Shown here: positions 41,555 through 50,947 of the stretch, one piece after another
Position numbering within the stretch: position 1 is the first letter of the stretch
Layout of the letters: each line of letters opens with the position of its first letter
Assembly (NCBI RefSeq): GCF_000372725.1
Contig: NW_005201349.1
Location: 263,159-327,158, forward strand
From: Emiliania huxleyi CCMP1516
Lineage: Eukaryota > Haptophyta > Isochrysidales > Noelaerhabdaceae
Reading direction: 5' to 3'
DNA: 64,000 nt
Program-made: the position numbers and the translations under genes
Notes under the pieces: generated by a model
Seen by the model: only the letters and a program-made list of their open reading frames with translations
What the model was told of the DNA's origin: nothing
The model's database searches: none

Positions 41555-41782
41555 CTACTGACTTGTCTACCGGCTGGAGCCGAGCAGGAGGGCCCGGGGC
41601 GCACAACCCCTTGCGCCTTGGTCAACTCACCCCCTCCTTGGCCAAAGTACAGGGGTTTCGATCCGGGCCACCGCAAATTTTGATCAGCAAATTTCGAGGG
41701 GCGGCCGCAAATTTTGAGGTAGATTTTGATTGTCAAAATGTGTCCGTCTTGGCACAGGATAGAGCATATAGGCGGCGAACAC

Positions 41783-42290
41783 CCAGGTGCGCAGGGACAT
41801 CGCGACTCTGCCCGCTCGCTCGACCCTTTTGCCGCGAGAGGGCGCCGGCCGCGTGTAAGAGGTGGCTGGCGCCCTGAGGCGGCAATTGGTGGCGTGGGGA
41901 GTGCGGAACGCTACTGGCGGCGTGACAGGACCTCTCTCGGTTGCGTGTGCCGCCCATCGGCACGCGGGTGCGCAGACATCGCGCGACTCTGCCCGCTCGC
42001 TCGACCCTTTTGCCGCGAGAGGGCGCCGGCCGCGTGTAATCGTGTAAGGAGGTGGCTGGCGCCCTGAGGCGGCAATTGGTGGCGTGGGGAGTGCGGAGAA
42101 CGCTACTGGCGGCGTGACAGGGCCTCTCTCGGTTGCGTGTGCCGCCCATCTCGACCGCCCATCGGCACGCGGGTGCGCAGACATCGCGACTCTGCCCGCT
42201 CGTCGCTCGACCCTTTTGCCGCGAGAGGGCGCCGGCCGCGTGTAAGAAGTGGCTGGCGGCCTGGCGCCCTGAGGCGGCATTTGGTGGGGT
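41783..42290. repeat. Three tandem copies of a 160-200 bp unit
   Basis: Each unit contains CGACCCTTTTGCCGCGAGAG, GGCGCCGGCCGCGTGTAA, GCGCCCTGAGGCGGCA and CTCTCGGTTGCGTGTGCCGC in order. The copies differ by small indels. Long minus-strand frames across it are translated repeats. It precedes the telomeric arrays and has a subtelomeric character. Confidence 0.85.
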
Positions 42291-42378
42291 CAGCGTGCGG
42301 TGCTGAGTCTTACTCGTCGGCGCTGGGGCCAGATCCCAGCGCAGAACTCTGCAACGCTGGCATACAAACACAAGAAGA

Positions 42379-42562
42379 CTAACCCTAACCCTAACCCTAA
42401 CCCTAACCCTAACCCTAACCCTAGGTCAGCGTGTGGGGCTGAGTCTTAGTCGTCGGCGCTGTGGGGCCAGATCCCAGCGCAGAACCCTGCAACGCTGGCA
42501 TATACAGACACAACCAGACAACCCTGACCCTCCCTAACCCTAACCCTAACCCTAACCCTAAC
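42379..42562. repeat. Two interstitial telomeric (CCCTAA)n arrays
   Basis: (AACCCT)7 at 42381-42423 and about five units at 42532-42562, followed by degenerate units to about 42595. Each array is preceded by a copy of the same ~100-bp sequence (GGTCAGCGTG ... GGGGCCAGATCCCAGCGCAG ... GCAACGCTGGCATA) at about 42288-42365 and 42424-42503. The whole block is flanked by AT-rich GCAAATTTTGA words at 41665-41740 and 42605-42715. Confidence 0.95.
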
Positions 42563-42972
42563 ACCCTCTAACCCTAATAACCCTTAACCTAACCCACCCC
42601 CCAACTCCACACCGCAAATTTGAAAGATCTTGATGAAAATCAGGCCCGACTGCAAATTTCTTCAAAATTTTCGCAGGCGCTCCGCGCCTGCAGATTTTGA
42701 AATAAATTCGACAAAATTGGTACCTTCCTGGCCCAACCCCCTCCACACCCCGTAGGCGGCCTAGGCGGCCCAGGCGGGGAGCGAGTCTCGCGTCACGGCG
42801 TCACGTCGAGTCATCTCATGTGCGACGTTTGAGAGAGGAAACACGAAAAAAGTTCCGTCACTCGCGGCGCTCGTGTCCCCCTCTCCTGCTCCCTGTGCAC
42901 CTTTCATCTCACACACCTGTCCACATGCTGCCTCAGAAGCCACGACCGTCACGACTGCGCACTCGTGTGGGC

Positions 42973-44683
42973 TCATGCCCCCTGCAAGCTGCGAACGGGC
43001 GGCGGCAGACCCTGCGGCGTTGGTGGCAAACCGGAGGCGGTGGCAGACCCCACGAGGCCCTGTGGCGGCGGCGGCATCCCCCGCGGCGGCGGCGGCAGAG
43101 GGCGGCCGCCGGAGGCGAGCGGCGGGGGAAGGCTCGCCGGCGCAAAAGGAGGGGCGGCGTGTCCGGGGGGGGCGTTGACGTGCGCCGCGCGGCGTGCGTA
43201 CCGTGCGTCGGCATTGCGCTCGGGCCCGCGGTTGCGCGGGAGGTCGAGCCACGCGAGCGGCATCCCGTGCTCGAGGCTGTCGTCAAACACGCGTGGGTCC
43301 GCCCGCACGGGCAGCGGCGGCCGCGCGCGCGCGAGCGCGTCGCGCCGGTTCTGCCGCCCATCCTCGGNNNNNNNNNNNNNNNNNNNNNNNNNNNNNNNNN
43401 NNNNNNNNNNNNNNNNNNNNNNNNNNNNNNNNNNNNNNNNNNNNNNNNNNNNNNNNNNNNNNNNNNNGCGGCGGGCCGCGCGCCGCGGGGCTGGGCTTCC
43501 TGCGGGCGCGGGGGAGGCCCTTGGCGCGGAGGCGGGGCGGTCGGCACGACGGAGCCCCGCGGCACCGCCGGCGCCGCGTCCCGCGTCCTCTCCCCCACCG
43601 CCGGCGCCGCGTCCCGCGTCCTCTCCCCCGGCGGCACAAAGGCGCCGCTGTGCGTGACGACCGGCCGCTCCTCGCTGACACAGGGTGCGCCGCCGAAGTT
43701 GTGGCCGAGGCGGAGGGGCGGGCGGGCGCCGGAGCGGACGACGCCGCACACCACCGCCACGTCGTCCACCTTGCCCCCCTTGTGGCTCCGCCCCTCCTCC
43801 TGCGCCGCCTCGCTGAAGGGGGTCTTGAGGTCGCGCATGCCGCCAATCGCCTTTGCCTGCTCGGCAATGTTTTGCGCGAGCGCGTCGGCGGCGGCCTGAG
43901 CGGCGAGGGGGTCGGGATCGCGCAGCGCGTCGAGCCGCTCCGCCACGAGGAACTGCAGCGCGTCTTCGAACAGGTTGTCGAACACGCCGTCGCTCGCCGC
44001 CAGGACGATGTCTCCCTCGCGCACGGCCGTGCTCACCTCGTCAACCTCCTTGCCGACGGCGTCAAAGGTGCGGGCGCGGGTCTGGTACGGCCAGTTCCAG
44101 CCGTGGGTCTGCTCCTGCGTGCGGAGAACTGCACGCCGGGGAGGGCGCGCGAGGTCGGCGACTCGGAGCGGGAGGCCGCTGGGGAGGGGCGAGGCGTGAG
44201 GGGCGGGAAGGGGCGGGGGCGCGCACCGACGCGAGGCCAGAGCTGCTTGGCGTCGGTGCCCGAGACCTCGCGCATCGCCGGGCGGAGGACCATCGCGCCC
44301 GAGTCGCCCAGGTTGAGGAGGCGCAGCGTGCTCGTGCCCTCCTCGAGCTGGCCCAGCACGAGGGTGCTGCTCCCTCCGCCGCCGCTGAGCGGGCACTCGG
44401 ACGCGAGCCTCAGCGCGTCGGGGAGGGCGTCCGCCACGCCGCAGGCGGCTGCCTGGTGGCACCGCTCGAGCATCTCGCGCGAGAAGGCGCCCGGGTCGAC
44501 CCCGTTCTTTGCACTCCCTCCCACGCCGTCGGCCACGCCGAAGAGGCAGCGCTTGTCGTCAAAGAGGAAGGCGTCCTCGCCGCCCTTGTCCGCCTTTGCC
44601 GGGTGGGGGAGGACGGCGCCGCCGAGGACGACGTGGAGGCGGCCCGAATGCAGGGCCGGCGCGCTGTAGACGGCGAGCAGCAT
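42973..44683 (-). CDS. PP2C-family (PPTC7-like) phosphatase, gap inside
   Basis: Exon 1 (44683-44227) has HPAKADKGGEDAFLFDDKRC, FGVADGVGGSA and LRLLNLGDSGAMVLRP, the metal-binding Asp motifs of PP2C/SpoIIE phosphatases. Exon 2 starts at 44128 (VLRTQEQTHGWNWPYQTRAR) in phase 1 and carries the remaining motifs: GDIVLAASDGVFDNLFED and KGGKVDDVAVVCGVV. These Mn/Mg-dependent Ser/Thr phosphatases often act in mitochondria or plastids. A duplicated GERTRDAAPAV (33-bp tandem repeat) follows, then gap 2. Beyond the gap the most protein-like frame ends at 42973 (FDDSLEHGMPLAWLDLP and a Pro-rich tail), but joining across the gap is unproven. The gene diverges from the kinase gene at 45152. Confidence 0.8.
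43368..43467. other. Assembly gap (100 N)
   Basis: Exactly 100 N, so the size is nominal. It falls inside the PP2C gene. Confidence 0.99.
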
Positions 44684-44805
44684 GGAATGTGGCTGTCGGA
44701 GAGTGTGGTAGGCGTTTATGGAGGCTGATCGACGCTTTCAGATCTGAGGCCGAGGGCTCTTTCTTTGTTTTAGGAATGCTAGCCGCGCTAATTTCTTGCT
44801 AGAGG

Positions 44806-45095
44806 CGGAGCAAGCCTGCTCTAGTCTCACACGTTCGCCCCTGTCGCCTGTCTGTGTTGTTGTGCTGTTGTTTGTCTCTTGGCACCTTGGAGTGCTGGGG
44901 GGGGCGACAGGGGGGACGTGGCCTTGAGTGATGTGCCATGTACGTCCACTCAGGGTGTGTGGCAGCTACGCTGGCTGTGTGTCTTGTGAGCTTGTTTGTG
45001 TCTGTGTGTCGCTCGTGCGTGTCGTCATCATCTGTCTAGCGTCCACCCATACCGCGTTGGTGTCCAGTCCGAGCCTGACTGTTCTTCACCTTCCT
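44806..45095 (+). repeat. Dispersed ~290-bp repeat, copy 2
   Basis: Matches 576-876 over its full length. It fills most of the space between the divergent PP2C and kinase start codons and ends 57 bases before the kinase ATG, so it must carry part of the 5' region of one or both genes. Confidence 0.8.
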
Positions 45096-45151
45096 ACATA
45101 CACCACGATTTCTTCTTCTTCTTTGCTCGCCGAGCTTCGATCGCTTCGACC

Positions 45152-47919
45152 ATGCTCTGCTGTTTCTCGAGCGCGCCGGCCGCCGTGCTCCTCGCCCCGT
45201 ACGACAGGAGCGTGGTGCTGTCGCCGCACGCGCTCACCCAGAGCGGCGGGGGCGGCTGGGCGCCCGCCCGGTTCGGCTTCTCGGGCGGCATCGCGCGGGT
45301 CTCGCCGATCGTGCGGCTGGAGCCAGCGCCGCCGGCCGCCTCTCCTCCTCCCGCCGGGGCCGCGGGCAGCGCCGCGGCGGACGCGGGCGACGCCGGCGCG
45401 CCGGCCCACTTCGCCGTCGGCGACCGCGTCCTCGTCACCTTCCCGGGCGAGCCGCCGTTCGAGGCCGTTGTGTGGGCGGTGAGTGGCGACGCATACACGG
45501 TGCGGTACTGCTACGACGGCGAGCTCGAGGAGCGGCTCGACCGCAGCCTGCTCTCGGCCTGGCGGCCGGACAGTGGCGCCAAGCGGCTCACCCTCGACGA
45601 GCTGATGATCCAGGACCGGCTCGGAGAGGGGACACAGAGCGAGGTGCTGAGCGGCAGCCGGCAGCAGATGCCAAACTTAGCAGCCCCCGCATTCCAGCAG
45701 CGACCCGAGGCTCTCGTAGTCGGCAGCCTCCCGCCGGCACTGCGCTCGCGGCCCTCGCATGCACGCGGCGCTCCGAGCTGCCGATCCCCCACCCTCGCCT
45801 CCCCGGCCCCTTTTGTTTCGCCAGGCTACTTGCCCGGCGGCGCGCCTGTGGCGGTCAAGCTGGGGCTGAAGCGGGGCGCAATCTCGCGCGAGGCGGCGGT
45901 CCTCTCCGCCCTCTCGGGCCGCGTCGGCTTCCCCCTCCTCCTCCACCACGAGCACGAGGGGTCCGCCACGCCAGGCGCCTTCCGAGACACTTTCGAGACA
46001 CTTCCGAGACACTTCCGAGACACTTTCGAGACCCTTTCGAGACCCTTTCGAGACACCTTTGATACACCGCCACCGCCCGCTCTGCGCTTGCGCGCCAGAG
46101 GGAAGGCTTCTGCACCAGACGGCTGCTAGCGCCTCGCTCGGCGCCGCCTGGCTGTGCCTAAACCCCTCTGGCGCCCAACAACCCCCCCCCCCCCCCTTCC
46201 CTCCTCCCAACCCCTCCCCCCCCCTCCTCCCCTCCTCCCCAGGAGGGTGCCTGGTGATGGAGGTGCTCGGACCCTCCCTCGAGGACCTGAGGCGCGGGAA
46301 GAGCGGCCGCGCGCGCCTGTCCGGCGCGCCGTTTCTCCGCGTCGGCCGCGGCGTCCTCCGCCTCCTCCGCCGCCTCCACGCCGCTGGGCTCCGCCACTCG
46401 CCGAACCTCGAGCCGCGTCTCGGGGGTGGAAGCGCGAGCCGTCTCAGACCCCGTGTCGTAGGTCCGTGCACAACGGCCTCAAGCCCCCTTCCAGACCTTT
46501 CCTGGACCCTTCCTTGCCCCTTCCTGTAGGTTCGTGCACAACGACCTCAAGCCCGCCAACGTGCTGCTCGGGTCGGGCGCCGAGCTGCAGCCAAAGCCGC
46601 TGCACCTGATCGACTTTGGGTCGTGCACTCGGGCCAACGGACGGCGGGGCACGGGCTGCGTCAAGGACACGCCCGCACGACGTGTCCAGGACATGTCCAT
46701 AGGCTGACGGGCAGCTGGCCGGGAACGAGCCGACAGCGAGCGCTCCTAGATGCCGCAGCGTGCCTTTTGCAGACGCCGCGCCCTCTGCACTCGCCGCCCT
46801 CGTACACCCCGAGCGGATGCGGAGAGAGTGCACGGCGGAGAGTACTCGCACACGGCACGAGACCGTCTCCACATGCGCAGCTGCCATCTCCCCATATCTC
46901 CCCATATCTCCCCATATCTCCCCATCTCCATACCCGCAGCTGCCATCTCCCCATATCTCCCCCGATCTCCCCCGATCTCCCCCTGTCTCCACACCCGCAG
47001 CTGCCCGCACCCCGCCCCGCACCCGTGTCCTCAGGCGAGCGGGCCGAGAGGCACCCCCCTCTTCGCGAGCGTCGCCGCTGACGAGGGCACCGCTCCTCCG
47101 CCCCGAGCAGCAGCTGTGCGCGCGAGCAGCGCGTCTTGACACCAGCTGTGGCTGTGGCCAGGCCGCGAGCTGATGCGGCCGGTGGACGACGTGGAGAGCC
47201 TCGCTTACGCCCTCGCTTTCCTCGGGGCGGGCGGCCTACCGTGGCAGGTGCTCTCTCCCCGTCTCTCCCCATCTCTCCCCATCTCTCCCCATCTCTCCCC
47301 ATCTCTCCCCATCTCGCCCCATCTCGCCCCATCTCTCTCCATCTCTCGGGGCGGGCGGAGGTGCGCTCGCACCTCGTGCAGCAGGCTTTGCGCCTTGGGT
47401 GCCGTGCCAGCCCCCGCCTTGTTTGCGTGTGGAGTTGCGAGGGCTGCCTCCCCCCTTCGCCCGAGCACTCTTGTGTGCGTGGAGAGCTTCCGCCGAGCTT
47501 GCCCCTCTTGAGCTTGCCCTCCCCCTCTCCGTGGGTGGCAGGGCAAGCCCGACGAGATCGTGCTCGGCATGAAGCGCGAGCTGATGGCCGGCGCCCTCGG
47601 CCGCTCCTCCATCACGGACGCCCTCCGCAGCGACGCCGACGCGGCGGCCCTCGAGGCGCTGTGGGCCGAGGTGCGGCGCTGCCACAGCGGCGAGGCTCAG
47701 GTCGACTACGACGCATGCCTGGCCGCCCTTGGCGGCGGGGAGGCGGGCGCGGGCGCGGGCGCGGAGGCGGAGGCGGAGGCGGAGGCGCTCTCCGAGCTCT
47801 CCTTCATGGCCGCCTTGGGGGAGCCAGAGGCGGAGGAGGGGAGCGGCGCCGGAGTGCGGTTGGTGCAGCCTCCCGCCTGGGCGCTGCGGAGCCCGGTGGG
47901 CATCTGGGGACGTCCCTAG
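45152..47919 (+). CDS. CK1-like protein kinase with N-terminal Tudor-like domain
   Basis: Seven exons join in phase to 471 residues: 45152-45653, 45825-45974, 46243-46387, 46530-46648, 47051-47086, 47162-47247, 47542-47919. Residues ~90-140 (HFAVGDRVLVTFPGEPPFEA, then YTVRYCYDGELEERLDRSLL) look like a Tudor/Agenet-type barrel. The kinase core has LGEGTQSEVLSG (glycine loop), GAPVAVKLGL (lysine), CLVMEVLGPSLEDL, HAAGFVHNDLKPANVLL (catalytic loop), HLIDFGSC, and RPVDDVESLAYALAFLGAG with LPWQGK, the CK1/TTBK/VRK-type C-lobe. An Ala/Glu tail follows. Six introns, five of them GC-AG; introns 4 and 6 contain the CATCTCTCCC minisatellite. Substrate unknown. Confidence 0.85.
46889..47345. repeat. CATCTCTCCC / CATATCTCCC minisatellite blocks in kinase introns
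   Basis: Two blocks in intron 4 (46889-46925 and 46946-46985) and one of about nine units in intron 6 (47255-47345). The unit equals the reverse complement of that at 35091-35210, and is in the same orientation relative to the host gene. Confidence 0.9.
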
Positions 47920-49099
47920 GCGAGAGACGTGCGCCGGGGGGCATCCGTGACCGCGGCACAGCGCATGCGCTACCTCAACAGGCGCCAGTGCCGAGGGCTG
48001 TGTGGTGGTTCGGAGGGAGATCTCTGGGGAGGGGCGGTCTGCCATGCGGAGGGTGTGCACACTGAAAGTACGGGATACATGTATCGGAGCGAGTCCGTGG
48101 GGTCGCAGAGCGTGTTTTTGTGTGAGTGTCGGTCTAGCAATAATTTGCGGCGACGATGTTTTGGTGTCGACGATATTTGATATTGGTGAACGAGACGCTG
48201 TGTCCGCCCGCGGGCGCGCTAGAGTATCATCTTCTCGGATCTCGCTCCGGCGGTCCTCCGGCTTGTGGGTTGTGCAGGGTTGTGCGTGCTGCACGGTCCG
48301 CTTCCCCTCTCGATGGACTTTTGTGGGCCAAGTTTACAAGACGCTCATTCTCACACGGACAGAGACCTAGTGCGTACGTCAGTATGCATGTGATCACCCC
48401 CGCCGTTGCGACCTGTGCCCGGTCAAGCGTAGAGAAAGGCAGTGTGGCAGTCCCGCTCCCAATATGTCCGTGCATCACTTTTGTGACGGTGTCACAACTT
48501 TGATCTGAATCATATCTCGATAACTACACCGGGCGCTCAACGTGCTTTCTTAGCTTGTGCGCGAGCATCTCAGAACATGGCAAGCTCCCGAAGCCGTCCT
48601 GGGATGACTACCATCGCGATAGAGTACAGGCCTCGTCAGGTTCTCGCTCATCCACGATCCACCCACCCTCCTCGTAGGGGGGGGGGGGCATAGCGCCCCA
48701 AAATCCGCCAGTGTGTGATTTCGCGCAATCACTTGACTCTGAAAAGCTCGCCTATCCCTGCGGTGAGCGCTGTGATCGCCGCAGACTGGCTCCGACTTGA
48801 CGGCGGCATGGAGACGTGATGCCTCCATGTGCTGCCGTCAAGTCGAAATCGACATGCGAGTCGATCTTTGGCCCGCCAGAGGGATATGCGGCGTTTCGGG
48901 CGACAAACAGCGCTGCGACCGCGAAGTGGCGGTGGACATGCTCCCATGTTGCCGACGCGGCGCCGGAGTGGCCGGCGCTGCTCGCCGCGACCACTCGACG
49001 GCTACTCTGATACTCCGGGCCGACCCGTCCTACCCGACGGTGGCACTCTTCCGCGTCTCGCTCACGCTGAGAAAAATTCTGAAACGCCGTGCAGCAGAG
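47920..49099. other. Intergenic, nothing recognised
   Basis: Convergent 3' flanks of the kinase (+) and glycosyltransferase (-) genes. Open frames near 48730-49180 lack domain support. Confidence 0.45.
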
Positions 49100-50268
49100 T
49101 CACCGACGAGTCGGTCCGCGTGCCTCCTCGTGTCCCGTACCGCTCTCACACATCCATAAACTCACTTTGGCCTCACTGAAGCGATGCCTCAATCCTGAAT
49201 CCTCAGATTTTAGATTCATAGGACGCTCGATCGAGACTTTGCAGCGCTCCGCGTGCGACATCTGCCAAAACCAGCGGAAATTGAAACCCGTTGGCAGCTC
49301 GTACACCGCGCTGCCATCAGCCATGGCTTTGGCATTGAACAAGGCCGTCCACAGCTCCTGGTCCGTAGCGCCACCGCCTCCCTCGCGCCAGGCATGATAC
49401 ACCGGCCAATCAAAGCCTTTGGTCCAGCGCCACTGCTTGGGCGGTGCCGGCTGCGCAAGGAGCTGGAGGACTTGTGCGGAATCGTTGAGGCTCGGTCGAA
49501 TCACCATGACGCCCGAGTTGAGCCCAAAGTCCTGCGACGCAAAGACGAATGCGGGCGTGGGCGCGAGCGCGAGGCTGTCGATATTCCGCACGGCCCTGCA
49601 GTCATTGTCGAGCCAAACCACGACCTCAAACTGCGTGAGCGTCAGCAGTGCCAATTTGGCAAAAGTCCCGCGCCGTTTGACCATGGCCCAAGGCGGAGGC
49701 CGAAAGGCGTCAAGTGCAATCGGCAGCACGCGTGTCCCGAGCCGGCGAAGGCGCAGCAGGCTTGGCTTCTGGAGGGTGCCGTCAAAGATCATGGTATGCA
49801 CGGGCAGTGTCGTCTTGACCGCACGCAGAGACCGCAGCAACCCCAATAGTAACCGCTCCTGCTTGTCTTCGTGTCCCCGTCGTGTAATTTGAAAGGATTC
49901 GTTCTTGAAGAGGCCTGTCACAATGGCCGCTGATGTAGCTGGTGCCGAGACTGTGCCTGGCAGGGTCCCTTTGTCGTCGCCGCTTGGTTCTGCACACCAA
50001 ACCGACGGGGTGCAGGCCGTTGCCCTCCAGCAGCCGTGGCGCGAGCACGGACAAGCGCTGGCGAAGAGCTCCTCACACGGGCCACGCTCGATCCCACGCT
50101 CCCGCTCCAGAGCCATGCACGCAGGCGGCACCATATTGGTGACGGAGGTGGACAGCCTGAGCGAGTTCCACTGTGCACAACGCTTGCACGTGAAAGTCCG
50201 CCCGTCATCCGAATTGTGGCAGTAGCTTTGGGCACCGCAGTCAGCATGGCGATGGCAGCGCTGCTCCA
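49100..50268 (-). CDS. GT8-like glycosyltransferase with Cys-rich N-terminus
   Basis: The catalytic part resembles glycogenin/GT8-type transferases: FEVVVWLDNDCRAVRNIDSL contains a DxD metal/nucleotide-sugar motif, ASQDFGLNSGVMVIRPSLND the conserved NSG turn, and EGGGGATDQELWTALFNAKA the downstream acceptor-site segment. The N-terminal ~90 residues are Cys-rich (QRCHRHADCGAQSYC; SACPCSRHGCW). I give Met50268 as the first ATG in the main frame; the frame stays open upstream to 50569 without an ATG, and the expected Golgi signal anchor is not clearly visible, so a 5' exon is probable. The stop at 49100 comes soon after the domain. Confidence 0.75.
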
Positions 50269-50947
50269 ACATCTCTGTTCGTTTACATTGAGGTGATGTG
50301 GAGTCTGGCCGCGCGCGCGGCGGGCGGCGGGACGGACGTAAGATCAGTAAACTTCGTACTAAGCGAAGATCCGCAAGAGTGGAAAAGAAAAATGCAATCC
50401 GCAACCCATACAAGGGCCCGGGGCATATGCTTAATATCCTTTTAGGACTGCTCCAGGACGAACCACTGAACACCCTACCTGCACAGGGTCCCAGGCGCCA
50501 GGGCTCGCACCTCAACCTCTCATAGACCAGCGCACAGCGCCATAGGAGGTGTTTCCTTCTCAATAACAAGGTGTGACCATGCGGCGAGAGATTTTTTCAT
50601 TACCGTTTTTCTGCGGAACCCACTTCAAAACACTCGGTTGAAAACACCTCTCAACACCCTCTCTCCACTCTCGCGAGGTCAGCTCTGAGTGTGTGAGACA
50701 TCTCGTCTCAGAGTGTCACCGTTTTACAAAACAATTTATTCGCCGTGACGCCACGCTGCCGCTTCTGAACAGGCGCCCTATCCAGAGAGATTTTAGAAAA
50801 CCATCCTATGTTCTTCTCTCGCTCCTCTGCCCGTGCCTTGGTCTTGTCGTTGTTTCGCACCCATGTCTGTATGGCAATCCAACAATCGATTTCTTATTTC
50901 GCCCCAGCGAGCCCACCAGCCAGCGAGAGAGCAGCCCTTGGAAAACC
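50269..50947. other. Divergent intergenic region
   Basis: Between the glycosyltransferase (-) and BET (+) genes; probably holds both promoters. Frames remain open on both strands, but I see no recognisable protein or repeat. Confidence 0.4.

Noticed and set aside
41684..42371. 198- and 212-residue minus-strand repeat proteins
   Set aside because: They translate the 160-200 bp tandem repeats, with different frames in successive units and no domain.
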